This document shows positions 32,754 to 39,550 of a stretch of 64,000 bases of DNA, piece after piece. Position 1 is the stretch's first letter, and every line of letters begins with the position of its first letter. Both the position numbers and the translations under genes were made by a program. The notes under the pieces are model-generated. The model saw only the letters and a list, made by a program, of their open reading frames with translations. It was not told the origin of the DNA and searched no databases. The stretch comes from Verrucosispora sp. NA02020 (GTDB lineage: Bacteria > Actinomycetota > Actinomycetes > Mycobacteriales > Micromonosporaceae). The DNA lies in NCBI RefSeq assembly GCF_013364215.1, contig NZ_CP054923.1, forward strand, positions 1,426,001 to 1,490,000. Direction: 5' to 3'.

Positions 32754-33794
32754 ATGACCGACACCATCGTCGAGACTAATTCTGCGGACGCTCCCTCGTA
32801 CACGGTCGGAGCAGCCGCGAGCCTCTTCTCGTCCTATGTGGTCACCTCGGCGATCTCCGCCAGCCACCAGATCGGCCTGCTCGACCTGTTGCACGCCGAG
32901 GGCGGCACGGACGTGGCCACGGCCGCCGGCAACCGCCTCGACCACGGCGTGGTCCGGGGGCTGCTGGACACGCTGGTCTGGGCGAAGGTGGTCGAGGCCG
33001 ACGGGGACCGGTACCGGACCGGGCCGGGCTTCGCCGACGTCTACGCCGCCCGGGGCTACTTCTACTGGGTGGTCAAGGGGTGCGGCGAACTGTTCTCCAT
33101 CGCCCCGGACGTCGCCGCACCCGAACAGCGGACGGGCGACTTCTACCACCGCGACATGCGGGCCGTGGCGATCGGCTCCCGGCTGATCGGCGACAGCGAG
33201 GTGGAGCCGCTCTTCGACGAGATCGTCACCGGGCTCGACTTCGCCGTGATCGCCGACCTCGGCTGCGGCTCCGGGCAGCGCCTGATCCGGATCGCCCAGC
33301 GCGACCCGTCGGTGAGCGCGGTCGGCGTCGACATCGCCCGGGGCTCGGTGGAACTGGCCGAGAAGTCGGTGGCCGACGCGGGCCTGGAGGGTCGCGTCCA
33401 CATCGTCCAGGGTGACGTGCTGGCCCTGGAGCCCACCGAGGTCTTCGCCGACGTGGAGGTGGTGACCTGCGTCTTCATGGGCCACGACTTCTGGCCGATG
33501 CAGCGGTGCGTCGACGGGCTGGCCAACCTGCGCCGGGCGTTCCCGAACGTCAAGCGACTGATGCTCTGCGACGTGGTCCGTACCCCGGGTCCGGCCAGCC
33601 CGGAGACGACCACCATCTTCACCCTCGGCTTCGAGCTGATCCACGCCCTGATGGGCGTCTACATCCCCAGTCGGGAGGAGTGGTTGGAGGCGTTCGAGGC
33701 AGCCGGGTGGGACCTGGTCCGCGAGCGTCACGTCGCCGCGCCTCCGTCCGGGATCCTCTTCGAGCTGGTCCCGTCGGCCCCCAGGAGCGCCTGA
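32754..33794 (+). CDS. MppJ-like SAM-dependent 2-oxo-acid C-beta methyltransferase
   Basis: A 346-residue methyltransferase with a winged-helix dimerisation region and a SAM site DLGCGSGQRL. Several stretches match what I remember of MppJ, the phenylpyruvate methyltransferase of mannopeptimycin biosynthesis: GHDFWP, LRRAFPNVKR and FTLGFELIHALMGVYIPS. The histidines that hold the MppJ iron are present as H244 (GHDFW) and H297 (FELIH). MppJ methylates the beta carbon of a 2-oxo acid, which is then transaminated to a beta-methyl amino acid. With a tryptophan-type halogenase in the same operon, phenylpyruvate or indolepyruvate are both candidates. No dedicated aromatic aminotransferase is seen nearby. 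A strong AAGGAGGAAACA site precedes the ATG. Confidence 0.82.
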   Translation: MTDTIVETNSADAPSYTVGAAASLFSSYVVTSAISASHQIGLLDLLHAEGGTDVATAAGNRLDHGVVRGLLDTLVWAKVVEADGDRYRTGPGFADVYAARGYFYWVVKGCGELFSIAPDVAAPEQRTGDFYHRDMRAVAIGSRLIGDSEVEPLFDEIVTGLDFAVIADLGCGSGQRLIRIAQRDPSVSAVGVDIARGSVELAEKSVADAGLEGRVHIVQGDVLALEPTEVFADVEVVTCVFMGHDFWPMQRCVDGLANLRRAFPNVKRLMLCDVVRTPGPASPETTTIFTLGFELIHALMGVYIPSREEWLEAFEAAGWDLVRERHVAAPPSGILFELVPSAPRSA

Positions 33795-33795
33795 G

Positions 33796-34023
33796 ATGTC
33801 CAACCCGTTCGACCGGCCGGACGGCACATACCTGGTGCTGGTCAACGCCGAAGCGCAGTACTCCCTGTGGCCCGAGTCGAACCCGGTGCCCGACGGCTGG
33901 TCGGTGGCGCACGGCCCGGCCGGGCGCGACGACTGCCTCGCCTTCGTCGAGATCACCTGGGCGGACATGCGGCCGGCGAGCCTCGCCCGGGCGATGGCGG
34001 CGGACTCCGGAGCGTCCCGGTGA
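33796..34023 (+). CDS. MbtH-like protein (second copy)
   Basis: A 75-residue MbtH protein: YLVLVNAEAQYSLW, then PVPDGWSVAHGP and WADMRPASL. It diverges clearly from the copy at 26782, so the two may serve different A domains. It lies one base after the methyltransferase stop, and its own stop overlaps the next start (GTGA). Confidence 0.93.
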   Translation: MSNPFDRPDGTYLVLVNAEAQYSLWPESNPVPDGWSVAHGPAGRDDCLAFVEITWADMRPASLARAMAADSGASR

Positions 34024-35039
34024 CCACCGACTGGCCCCGATACCAGCTCAGCGACGCCGATCTGACGGCGTTGCGCGCGATCAGCGAGACCGTACGCGCG
34101 ACGCCCGACGTGGACCCCCGGCAGCCGGACTTCTACGACCGCCACCGGTACGCGGTGCGGCACCTGCCGGCCGGTCTCTGGGAGTTCCTGGACGAGTTCC
34201 GGCACGGCGAGCCGGCCGCGGCCTGCTCGGTGCTCGGCTTCCCGGTCGACGACGGGCAGGTCGGGCCGACGCCGACGCACTGGGACGCCGAGCGGCGCGG
34301 CAGCCACGTCACCGAGGTCGAGGTGTTCATGGCGCTGTGCGGCATGGCGCTGGGGGATCCGTTCACCTGGACCACCCTCCAGGGCGGGCGGCTCATCCAG
34401 AACATCGTGCCGATCGCCGGTGACGAGGTGCGGCAGAACGGTCACGGCAGCGAGGCGTTGCTGGAGTTCCACACCGAGGACGCCTTCCACCCGAGCCGCT
34501 GCGACTACCTGCTGCTGTTCGGCGTCCGCAACGAGGACAAGGTGGCCACCACGGTGGCGTCGGTCCGGGAACTGGACCTGGACCCGGCCGACGTCGAGGT
34601 GCTGCGGCAGCCGCGCTATCACATCCTTCCCGACGACGAGCACATCCGTCAGCTCACCCTGAGCCAGCCGGACCATCCGGCCCTCAAGCTGGTCGAGCGG
34701 ATGCGGGACGACCCGGATCCGGTCGCCGTGCTGTTCGGCGATCCGTCCCGGCCGTACCTGCGGATCGACCTGCCGTTCATGCGGTGCGTGGGCGGTGACG
34801 ACGACGCGGCCGCCCGGCGGGCGCTGGACGCGCTGCACTCGCAGTTGCTCGCCCACCAGCACGACGTGGTGGTGGAGCACGGCACGCTGCTCATCGTCGA
34901 CAACTACCAGGCGGTGCACGGCCGCAAGTCGTTCCGGGCCCGGTACGACGGGACCGATCGGTGGCTCAAGAAGTTGACGGTCAGCCGCAACCTGCGGTCG
35001 GGCAGCGGGTCGCCGGCGGGCGGCCGGGTGCTGGTCTGA
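34020..35039 (+). CDS. VioC/AsnO/MppO-like amino-acid beta-hydroxylase
   Basis: A 339-residue member of the clavaminate-synthase-like Fe(II)/2-oxoglutarate oxygenases. The metal site is H151-T-E153 in EFHTEDAFHPSRCDYLLLFGVRN, quoted here only in part, with distal H300 in YQAVHGRKSF and the 2-oxoglutarate-binding stretch SRNLRSG. HxE instead of HxD is typical of the clade that hydroxylates the beta carbon of arginine, asparagine, enduracididine or ornithine. This fits the basic-type pockets in the terminal NRPS. The GTG start overlaps the MbtH stop. A hairpin follows at once, so this is probably the last gene of the main transcript. Confidence 0.85.
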   Translation: MTTDWPRYQLSDADLTALRAISETVRATPDVDPRQPDFYDRHRYAVRHLPAGLWEFLDEFRHGEPAAACSVLGFPVDDGQVGPTPTHWDAERRGSHVTEVEVFMALCGMALGDPFTWTTLQGGRLIQNIVPIAGDEVRQNGHGSEALLEFHTEDAFHPSRCDYLLLFGVRNEDKVATTVASVRELDLDPADVEVLRQPRYHILPDDEHIRQLTLSQPDHPALKLVERMRDDPDPVAVLFGDPSRPYLRIDLPFMRCVGGDDDAAARRALDALHSQLLAHQHDVVVEHGTLLIVDNYQAVHGRKSFRARYDGTDRWLKKLTVSRNLRSGSGSPAGGRVLV

Positions 35040-35051
35040 CCGGGAACACCG

Positions 35052-35080
35052 GTGGTGGGCGCGGTCACCGCGCCCACCAC
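35052..35080 (+). terminator. Hairpin terminator after the NRPS operon
   Basis: GTGGTGGGCGCGG (35052-35064) and CCGCGCCCACCAC (35068-35080) form a perfect 13-bp stem with a 3-nt loop, 12 bp after the VioC-like stop codon. There is no U tract, as is common in actinomycetes. It separates the SDR gene from the main operon. Confidence 0.75.
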
Positions 35081-35106
35081 GACCCAACGAGAACTGGGAG
35101 AGTTCG

Positions 35107-35946
35107 ATGCGGACGGTAATCATCTCCGGTGCCTCCAGCGGCATCGGCTGGGCCACGGCCCAACGGTTCGCCGCGGGCGGGGACCGGGTGTTCAACCTGG
35201 ACGTGCAGGCCCCCGCCGATCCGCAGAACCCGGCGGTGCAGTGGATCGAGACCGACGTCGCGGACTGGTCGGCGGTCCGCGACGCGGTCACTCAGGTCGC
35301 CGAGACCGCCCCGATCGACGTGGTGATCGCCAATGCCGGCATCAGCGTGCGGCACGGGGTGCTGGACCTGTCCGAGGCCGACGCGCGCCGCGTCATCGAC
35401 GTCAATCTGCTGGGCGTGCTCGGACTGTGGCAGGCGGCGGCCCGGGTGATGGTGCGGCAGCGGGCCGGCGTCCTGCTGGCCACCGCATCGGTCAACGGCG
35501 CGCGCGGATACCCGCTCTACGCCGACTACAACGCGACCAAGGCCGGCATCGTGGCGCTGTGCCGCACGTTCGCCCTGGAGCTGAGCCCGTGGATCCGGGT
35601 CGCCTGCGTCAGCCCGGGTGCGGTGCTCACGCCGATGCAGTTGGCCGAGTACACGCCGGCGATGCTCGACGAGGTGAACGCGAAGATCCCTGCCGGACGG
35701 CACGCGTCACCGGACGAGATCGCGGCGGCGTTCCACTATCTCGCCTCCCCGGAGGCGAGCTTCCTGACCGGGCAGGAGTTGGTGATCGACGGCGCGGAGA
35801 CCGCCGGCGCGACCACCGCCGTGTTCGGCGCCGACACGAGCGAACGGAGTGAGCAGATCATCGAGGCAGACGCGCCCGGGGGCGGCACGCAGGGCGGTGC
35901 CGGTCGCAGGGAGCAGGGGACGACGCGGAGCGGAGTGCCGGCATGA
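35107..35946 (+). CDS. Short-chain dehydrogenase/reductase with a repeat-derived C-terminal tail
   Basis: A 279-residue SDR. The NAD(P) site is SGASSGIG near the N terminus, NAG is present and the catalytic pair is Y141-x3-K145 in YADYNATKAG. The usual SDR fold ends near residue 245 (FLTGQELVIDGAE). The last 35 or so residues, from DTSERSEQ onward, are encoded by a dispersed repeat (35838-35945) and are unlikely to be ancestral. Substrate is unknown; a role in forming a keto or hydroxy group on a peptide building block is only a guess. A terminator separates it from the NRPS operon; AACTGGGAGAG precedes the ATG. Confidence 0.85.
   Translation: MRTVIISGASSGIGWATAQRFAAGGDRVFNLDVQAPADPQNPAVQWIETDVADWSAVRDAVTQVAETAPIDVVIANAGISVRHGVLDLSEADARRVIDVNLLGVLGLWQAAARVMVRQRAGVLLATASVNGARGYPLYADYNATKAGIVALCRTFALELSPWIRVACVSPGAVLTPMQLAEYTPAMLDEVNAKIPAGRHASPDEIAAAFHYLASPEASFLTGQELVIDGAETAGATTAVFGADTSERSEQIIEADAPGGGTQGGAGRREQGTTRSGVPA
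35838..35945 (+). repeat. Dispersed GAGCGNNCGNAGYGAGC element, copy 1
   Basis: It begins GAGCGAACGGAGTGAGC, continues with RATCATC and ends CGGAGCGGAGTGCCGGCATGA. The copy at 57130-57210 has the same two ends and a different, shorter middle. The distal end supplies the ATG of the next gene (35943). Here it is also read through by the SDR frame. Confidence 0.75.
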
Positions 35947-36371
35947 GGAAGCAGGAGTCGGAACAGACCAGGAAGACGGTGTTGCTGGTGGTGATCGGTG
36001 CGGTCGTGTTGCTGGTGCTCGCCGGAGCGGGGTCGGCCGTGTTCCTGACGGCCCGCAGTGGTGGTGTCGCCAAGGACGTGGTGGACGACTACTACCGTGC
36101 GTTGGAGGAGCGGCGCTTCGACGACGCGTACGGGTCGCTCTGCGCCGACGTCCGCGCCGACCAGTCCCGGGAGGCGTTCACCTCGGCGGCCGAGGCGCGG
36201 CTGCCCAGCTCCCACGAGATGACCGGTGAGCTGCGGGTCAACGGCCTGCCGTGGAAGACCACCGGCACGGTCGGGGTCAGCGTCAGCTACGCCGACGGCA
36301 CCACCCAGGCACGGCTGGTGTCGATGCTCCGCGAGGACGGCGACTGGTTCATCTGCGAACCGTCGGTATGA
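35943..36371 (+). CDS. Small membrane-anchored protein of unknown function, DUF4878/NTF2-like
   Basis: A 142-residue protein. It has a charged N terminus, one transmembrane segment (about residues 11-36, TVLLVVIGAVVLLVLAG) and an extracellular alpha+beta domain beginning VVDDYYRALEERRFDDAYGSL, the pattern of NTF2/DUF4878-like secreted domains. Two cysteines (in SLCADV and WFICEPS) could form a disulfide. The start overlaps the SDR stop (ATGA) and comes from the end of a dispersed repeat. Its function is unknown, and its link to the peptide cluster may be only positional. Confidence 0.7.
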   Translation: MRKQESEQTRKTVLLVVIGAVVLLVLAGAGSAVFLTARSGGVAKDVVDDYYRALEERRFDDAYGSLCADVRADQSREAFTSAAEARLPSSHEMTGELRVNGLPWKTTGTVGVSVSYADGTTQARLVSMLREDGDWFICEPSV

Positions 36372-36385
36372 CCCGCCGCGCCCTC

Positions 36386-36420
36386 GCCCCGTGGTCCCGC
36401 GTCGCGGGACCTCCCGGGGC
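36386..36420. terminator. Bidirectional hairpin between convergent genes
   Basis: A nested stem lies in the 64-bp gap between converging genes. The outer GCCCCG/CGGGGC encloses GGTCCCGC/GCGGGACC, with a GTC loop centred at 36402. The same structure would work on either strand. Confidence 0.65.
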
Positions 36421-36435
36421 GGGGCGCGGACCGGA

Positions 36436-37416
36436 TCACAGCCAGCGTTGCCGCACCGCGTTGGCGCCGGCCTGGAAACGGCTCTCCGCGCCCAGCCGGG
36501 TGGTCAGGTCGGACATCATCCGTTGCACGGTGCGGACCGACAGGCCGAGTTTGCGGGCGGTGGCCTCGTCGGTGTAGCCGTCACCGAGGAGTTGGAGCAA
36601 CTGCCGCTCGGTCGGTTCCAACCCGTTCTCGTCGGCGTTCGCGGCGGCGCCGAACGGTGTCGCGGTGGACCAGGCGTGGTCGAACAGCGCACTGAGGGCG
36701 GCGGTGACGCCCGGGTTGTGGATCTCGACGGCGCCCTTGCGGGCGTCGGTGGGGTCGACCGGCAACAGGGCGATCCGACGGTCCACGATGATCATCTGGA
36801 ACAGCACCACCGGCAGGCAGCGGGTCTCGCCGCCGAGGTTGTTGAACCAGCGGGCGTAGGCCAGCGTGTCCGGGTCGTTCCGGAAACTCTCCTGATAGAT
36901 CGACTTGATGGTCACGCCCCGCTCCAGGGCCTCCTGGTTGACCGGCTTGCTGGCGGCCATCGCGTCCGGCCGGTGCGCCCCGCCCGGGTTGAACGAGAGG
37001 CACTCCACCTGCGTCAGCCGGGCGAGTTGCTGGAGGCGTTGGCGCACCGAGTCGAGCTGCACGATCTGGATCAGTTGGTCCTGCTGGTCGGGCTGGTCGA
37101 CGTGGTGCGCCTCGGAGAGCGCGTCGATGGCCGCCTGGGTCGCCTCGATCTCGTACTGCTGTTGGGCGATGTCCGCCTTGGCGCGGGCGAGCAGCGCCGC
37201 GAGACCGACCTTGGGACTGGTCGGCGTGATCTTGCCAGGGCTGACGGGCGACTCGCGGACCAGAGCGAGTTCGATCAGCTCGTCGAGTGCGTCGTGCACC
37301 TGCCGCGCGTCGATGCGTAGGGACTCGGCGATCTCGGCGACCCCCCAGGTCGACTGGCGCAACATGGTCATGTAAACGGCCTCTGCGGTGGTCGATATGC
37401 CCAGGGTGCTGAACAC
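36436..37416 (-). CDS. TrmB-like/LuxR-type transcriptional regulator
   Basis: A 326-residue regulator. The N-terminal region (about 1-75) is a TrmB-like winged helix: TTAEAVYMTML, then WGVAEIAESLRIDARQVHDALDELIEL read in part. A coiled-coil-like stretch follows (AQQQYEIEATQAAIDAL). The C-terminal 65 residues form a LuxR-type HTH (LEPTERQLLQLLGDGYTDEATARKLGLSVRTVQRMM, read in part). Such proteins are often cluster-situated activators in actinomycetes. I chose the GTG at 37416 because GGAAGGGAG lies seven bases upstream; the frame is open to 37509. It diverges from a tiny exported-looking peptide gene at 37652. Confidence 0.82.
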   Translation of the reverse strand: MFSTLGISTTAEAVYMTMLRQSTWGVAEIAESLRIDARQVHDALDELIELALVRESPVSPGKITPTSPKVGLAALLARAKADIAQQQYEIEATQAAIDALSEAHHVDQPDQQDQLIQIVQLDSVRQRLQQLARLTQVECLSFNPGGAHRPDAMAASKPVNQEALERGVTIKSIYQESFRNDPDTLAYARWFNNLGGETRCLPVVLFQMIIVDRRIALLPVDPTDARKGAVEIHNPGVTAALSALFDHAWSTATPFGAAANADENGLEPTERQLLQLLGDGYTDEATARKLGLSVRTVQRMMSDLTTRLGAESRFQAGANAVRQRWL

Positions 37417-37651
37417 GCTGCTCCCTTCCACTAGTACTCCGTGCCTGACCGGTGGCGTGCCGGGAAAGAGATTGTCAGATGGCAAAGACGGCTGGCAAGA
37501 TCCTGCCACGCTGACGTGAACCCGCCTGGCGCGATCCCGTCACTTCGATCTTGTTGACCGTATCCGGGCGTCGCAAGAGACTGGCTTCGCCGACGCGGTA
37601 ATCGGGGAAACCGTTAGGCAGGTTGCCTGATTCGGGAAGGAAAGACGCCGT
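37417..37651. promoter_or_regulatory. Divergent control region of the regulator and the small peptide gene
   Basis: This 235-bp region has no gene. It holds the inverted repeat TGGCAAGATCCTGCCA (37493-37508), preceded by a related direct half-site TGGCAAAGA (37480-37488). TTGACC near 37553 could be a -35 element toward the plus strand, but I see no convincing -10. The repeat is a plausible operator for the adjacent regulator. Confidence 0.4.
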
Positions 37652-37786
37652 ATGTCTCGTCGCATGAAGTTCGCCCTTGCCGCCCTGGCTCTCGTGGTCA
37701 GCGCCTCCGCTCCGGTGCTCGGAGACCGGGTTCCCAAAACCGACGGGCCGACCGCCGGGTACTCCTGGGGAATGCCGCTGCGCTAG
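37652..37786 (+). CDS. 44-residue exported-looking peptide, possible signal peptide
   Basis: A short gene between two LuxR-type regulators. The peptide begins MSRRMKFALAALALVV, a short basic start followed by a hydrophobic helix, then SASAPVLG, which offers an AxA-like cleavage site. The remaining 20 or so residues are polar and end TAGYSWGMPLR. GGGAAGGAAAG lies about 10 nt before the ATG. I do not recognise the sequence. Its position suggests a secreted peptide or its pro-form acting with the neighbouring regulators. Coding potential is supported by the ribosome-binding site and the signal-like start only. Confidence 0.55.
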   Translation: MSRRMKFALAALALVVSASAPVLGDRVPKTDGPTAGYSWGMPLR

Positions 37787-37857
37787 GTCGCGGATGCCGT
37801 TCGCTGAACGTGGGGGTGTGTTGGCGGGGGGATGTCTACGACACATTGGATGGAAAC

Positions 37858-38127
37858 GTGCAGCTGTCAGCCGTAACGCTCATTCCGGTGACGACGGCAC
37901 GGACGCCGCTGACGCCCGAACGGCTAAGGGACCTGATTCTCGGCTGTCGTGTGGACGGCGATCGGGTCGAACACGTCAAGGTTATAGAACGAGCGGGTTT
38001 GATGTGGATAGGGGCCTATGTCGCTATCTGTGACATGAGATCCGCCGAACTGAGTCTGGCTGATCTTTGTGTACGGGCCGCCGAGCGACTCGACGGCTGG
38101 GAGGTGATCCGGCAGTGGGAGCTGTGA
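37858..38127 (+). CDS. Small unknown protein beside the regulators
   Basis: An 89-residue protein beginning VQLSAVTLIPVTTARTPLTP. It has LRDLILGCRVDGDRVEHVKV and ends GWEVIRQWEL. No domain is recognised. It has an alternating alpha/beta look, like small conserved actinomycete proteins seen near regulators, but I cannot name the family. GGATGGAAAC precedes the GTG at 37858; another in-frame GTG at 37810 would add 16 residues. It lies between the tiny exported peptide and the second regulator and may be co-transcribed with both. Confidence 0.55.
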   Translation: MQLSAVTLIPVTTARTPLTPERLRDLILGCRVDGDRVEHVKVIERAGLMWIGAYVAICDMRSAELSLADLCVRAAERLDGWEVIRQWEL

Positions 38128-38205
38128 TCATCGTCCGGTCGCGCGGCGTCCGACACCCGCTCTGAATGGGCGGCGGAGGGTCCGACTTTCACTCTCCGTG
38201 GTCCG

Positions 38206-38982
38206 GTGGAAATGCAGCAGGACCGTGCCGGCCGATGGTCGGTCGGTGACGCGTGCCGTTATCGATGGGCATATAAGGTGATATACGATAGCCCAAGCTC
38301 AATACCCGTCCGTTCCACCATTACTGATAGAAACCTCGTCCAGCGGGCTGCTTATCAGGATCGGCGCGTACTCAGCGCCGACATCAGCGCCCTGCTGCTC
38401 AGCGCCGAGTTGACCGACCTCACCCGGACCGAACTCCTGGTCGTGGCGCCCGTACCCGGTCAGATGCCGCTGCCGGCGGAGGTGTTCGGCGAGCTACGGG
38501 CCCGCAACCTGACGGTCCGCCTGCTCTTCACGCCCGGCCGGGAGTCGCCGGCCGAGCCGGTGGCCGCCCTCGCCCGGGACGGGATCGCCCTGCCGGCCCC
38601 GGTGGACCTGCCCTACTTCCTCGTGGTGCGGGACCGGGCCGTGGTCTATCTGCCCCACCAGGATCCGGTGAACCCGTGCAACGGCCGGCTCACGCGGATC
38701 CGTAGCGTGGTGATGGGTGACTCGATGGCCACGGTGTTCGGCCTGATGTGGGACACCGCGGTGCAGCGCACCCGGGCCGCCCGCACCACGACCGCCCGGG
38801 TCGACGAGGGCGAGGAGCTGATCCGCGCGCTCGGCGAGGGACTCACCGACGACCAGGCCGCGGCGACGTTGCACATGAGCCGGCGGACCTTTGCCCGGCG
38901 GGTGTCCGACATGATGCACCGGCTCGACGCCAACACCCGATTCCAGGCCGGTGTCCATGCCGCGCGGCGCGGCCTGGTCTGA
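38206..38982 (+). CDS. LuxR-type transcriptional regulator (second)
   Basis: A regulator of about 258 residues. The central part (about 60-165: ELLVVAPVPGQMPLP through VVYLPHQDP) resembles the sensor/PLD-like half of TrmB-type regulators. The C-terminal HTH reads LIRALGEGLTDDQAAATLHMSRRTFARRVSDMM in part. It ends FQAGVHAARRGLV, parallel to FQAGANAVRQRWL in the regulator at 36436, so the two are related. The N-terminal 40 codons are unusually AT-rich (around 38265-38340) and no clear ribosome-binding site is seen, so the true start may lie later. Its stop TGA is adjacent to the minus-strand stop of the next gene (TGATCA). Confidence 0.75.
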   Translation: MEMQQDRAGRWSVGDACRYRWAYKVIYDSPSSIPVRSTITDRNLVQRAAYQDRRVLSADISALLLSAELTDLTRTELLVVAPVPGQMPLPAEVFGELRARNLTVRLLFTPGRESPAEPVAALARDGIALPAPVDLPYFLVVRDRAVVYLPHQDPVNPCNGRLTRIRSVVMGDSMATVFGLMWDTAVQRTRAARTTTARVDEGEELIRALGEGLTDDQAAATLHMSRRTFARRVSDMMHRLDANTRFQAGVHAARRGLV

Positions 38983-39546
38983 TCAGACCGCCAGGTATGG
39001 CACCGGCCAGTGCCGCATCCGGAACGGGAGTACGAGCGTGCGGCCGTCGGCTTCGACGGCCAGACCTGCCTCGACCGCGTCAGCGACCAGCTCCGCGTCG
39101 TCGGCCTCCGGGCGGCCGTCCGCCGACTCGGCGAGAATTTCGAACCGGTCGGCACCGTCCTCGATGACCATCCGCGAGGCCGGCTGGCCGGGCCGGACGT
39201 CCTTGATCGTGACGATCCCGGGCCCCCGGCGGTAGTAGAACGACCCGTAGCGGTAGTCCCGCGCCCACGCCACCGTGTGGGTGACGTCGTCCAGCTTCAC
39301 GCCGAGGCACGGTGGCAACAGGTGCGAGTAGGTGTGCAGCGGGAACGACGGACGACCGCTCAGCGTCCACCGCAGCCGCACCGCGTGGCTGGTGACCGCA
39401 CGGAGCAGCCGCAGCAGGTCGAGGTCCTGCGCCGGGGACTGCCCGAACCGCAACGGCTCGGGCAGCTCGACCGCGAGCAGGCTGTACGCCGCCGGGTCCG
39501 TCCGCAGTGCGTCGAAGGCGATCACCGCGCTCGTCGCCGTCGTCAT
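38983..39546 (-). CDS. DUF5825-like protein of the RiPP operon
   Basis: A 187-residue cytoplasmic protein. It contains LRLLRAVTSHAVRLRW, then YRYGSFYYRRGPGIVTIKD read in part, and ends FRMRHWPVPYLAV. This layout fits the DUF5825 family, often found next to B12-type radical SAM RiPP maturases in actinobacteria. Its function is unknown; a role in substrate handling or as an accessory subunit is an inference from the neighbourhood. It starts 4 bp after the maturase stop behind AAGGTGAG, so it is the last gene of the minus-strand operon. Confidence 0.7.
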   Translation of the reverse strand: MTTATSAVIAFDALRTDPAAYSLLAVELPEPLRFGQSPAQDLDLLRLLRAVTSHAVRLRWTLSGRPSFPLHTYSHLLPPCLGVKLDDVTHTVAWARDYRYGSFYYRRGPGIVTIKDVRPGQPASRMVIEDGADRFEILAESADGRPEADDAELVADAVEAGLAVEADGRTLVLPFRMRHWPVPYLAV

Positions 39547-39550
39547 GGGA

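Noticed and set aside
37832..37876. A 14-codon ORF beginning MSTTHW with two cysteines, preceded by a G-run
   Set aside because: The G-run is not a proper ribosome-binding site, and the ORF overlaps the start of the better-supported small protein in another frame.
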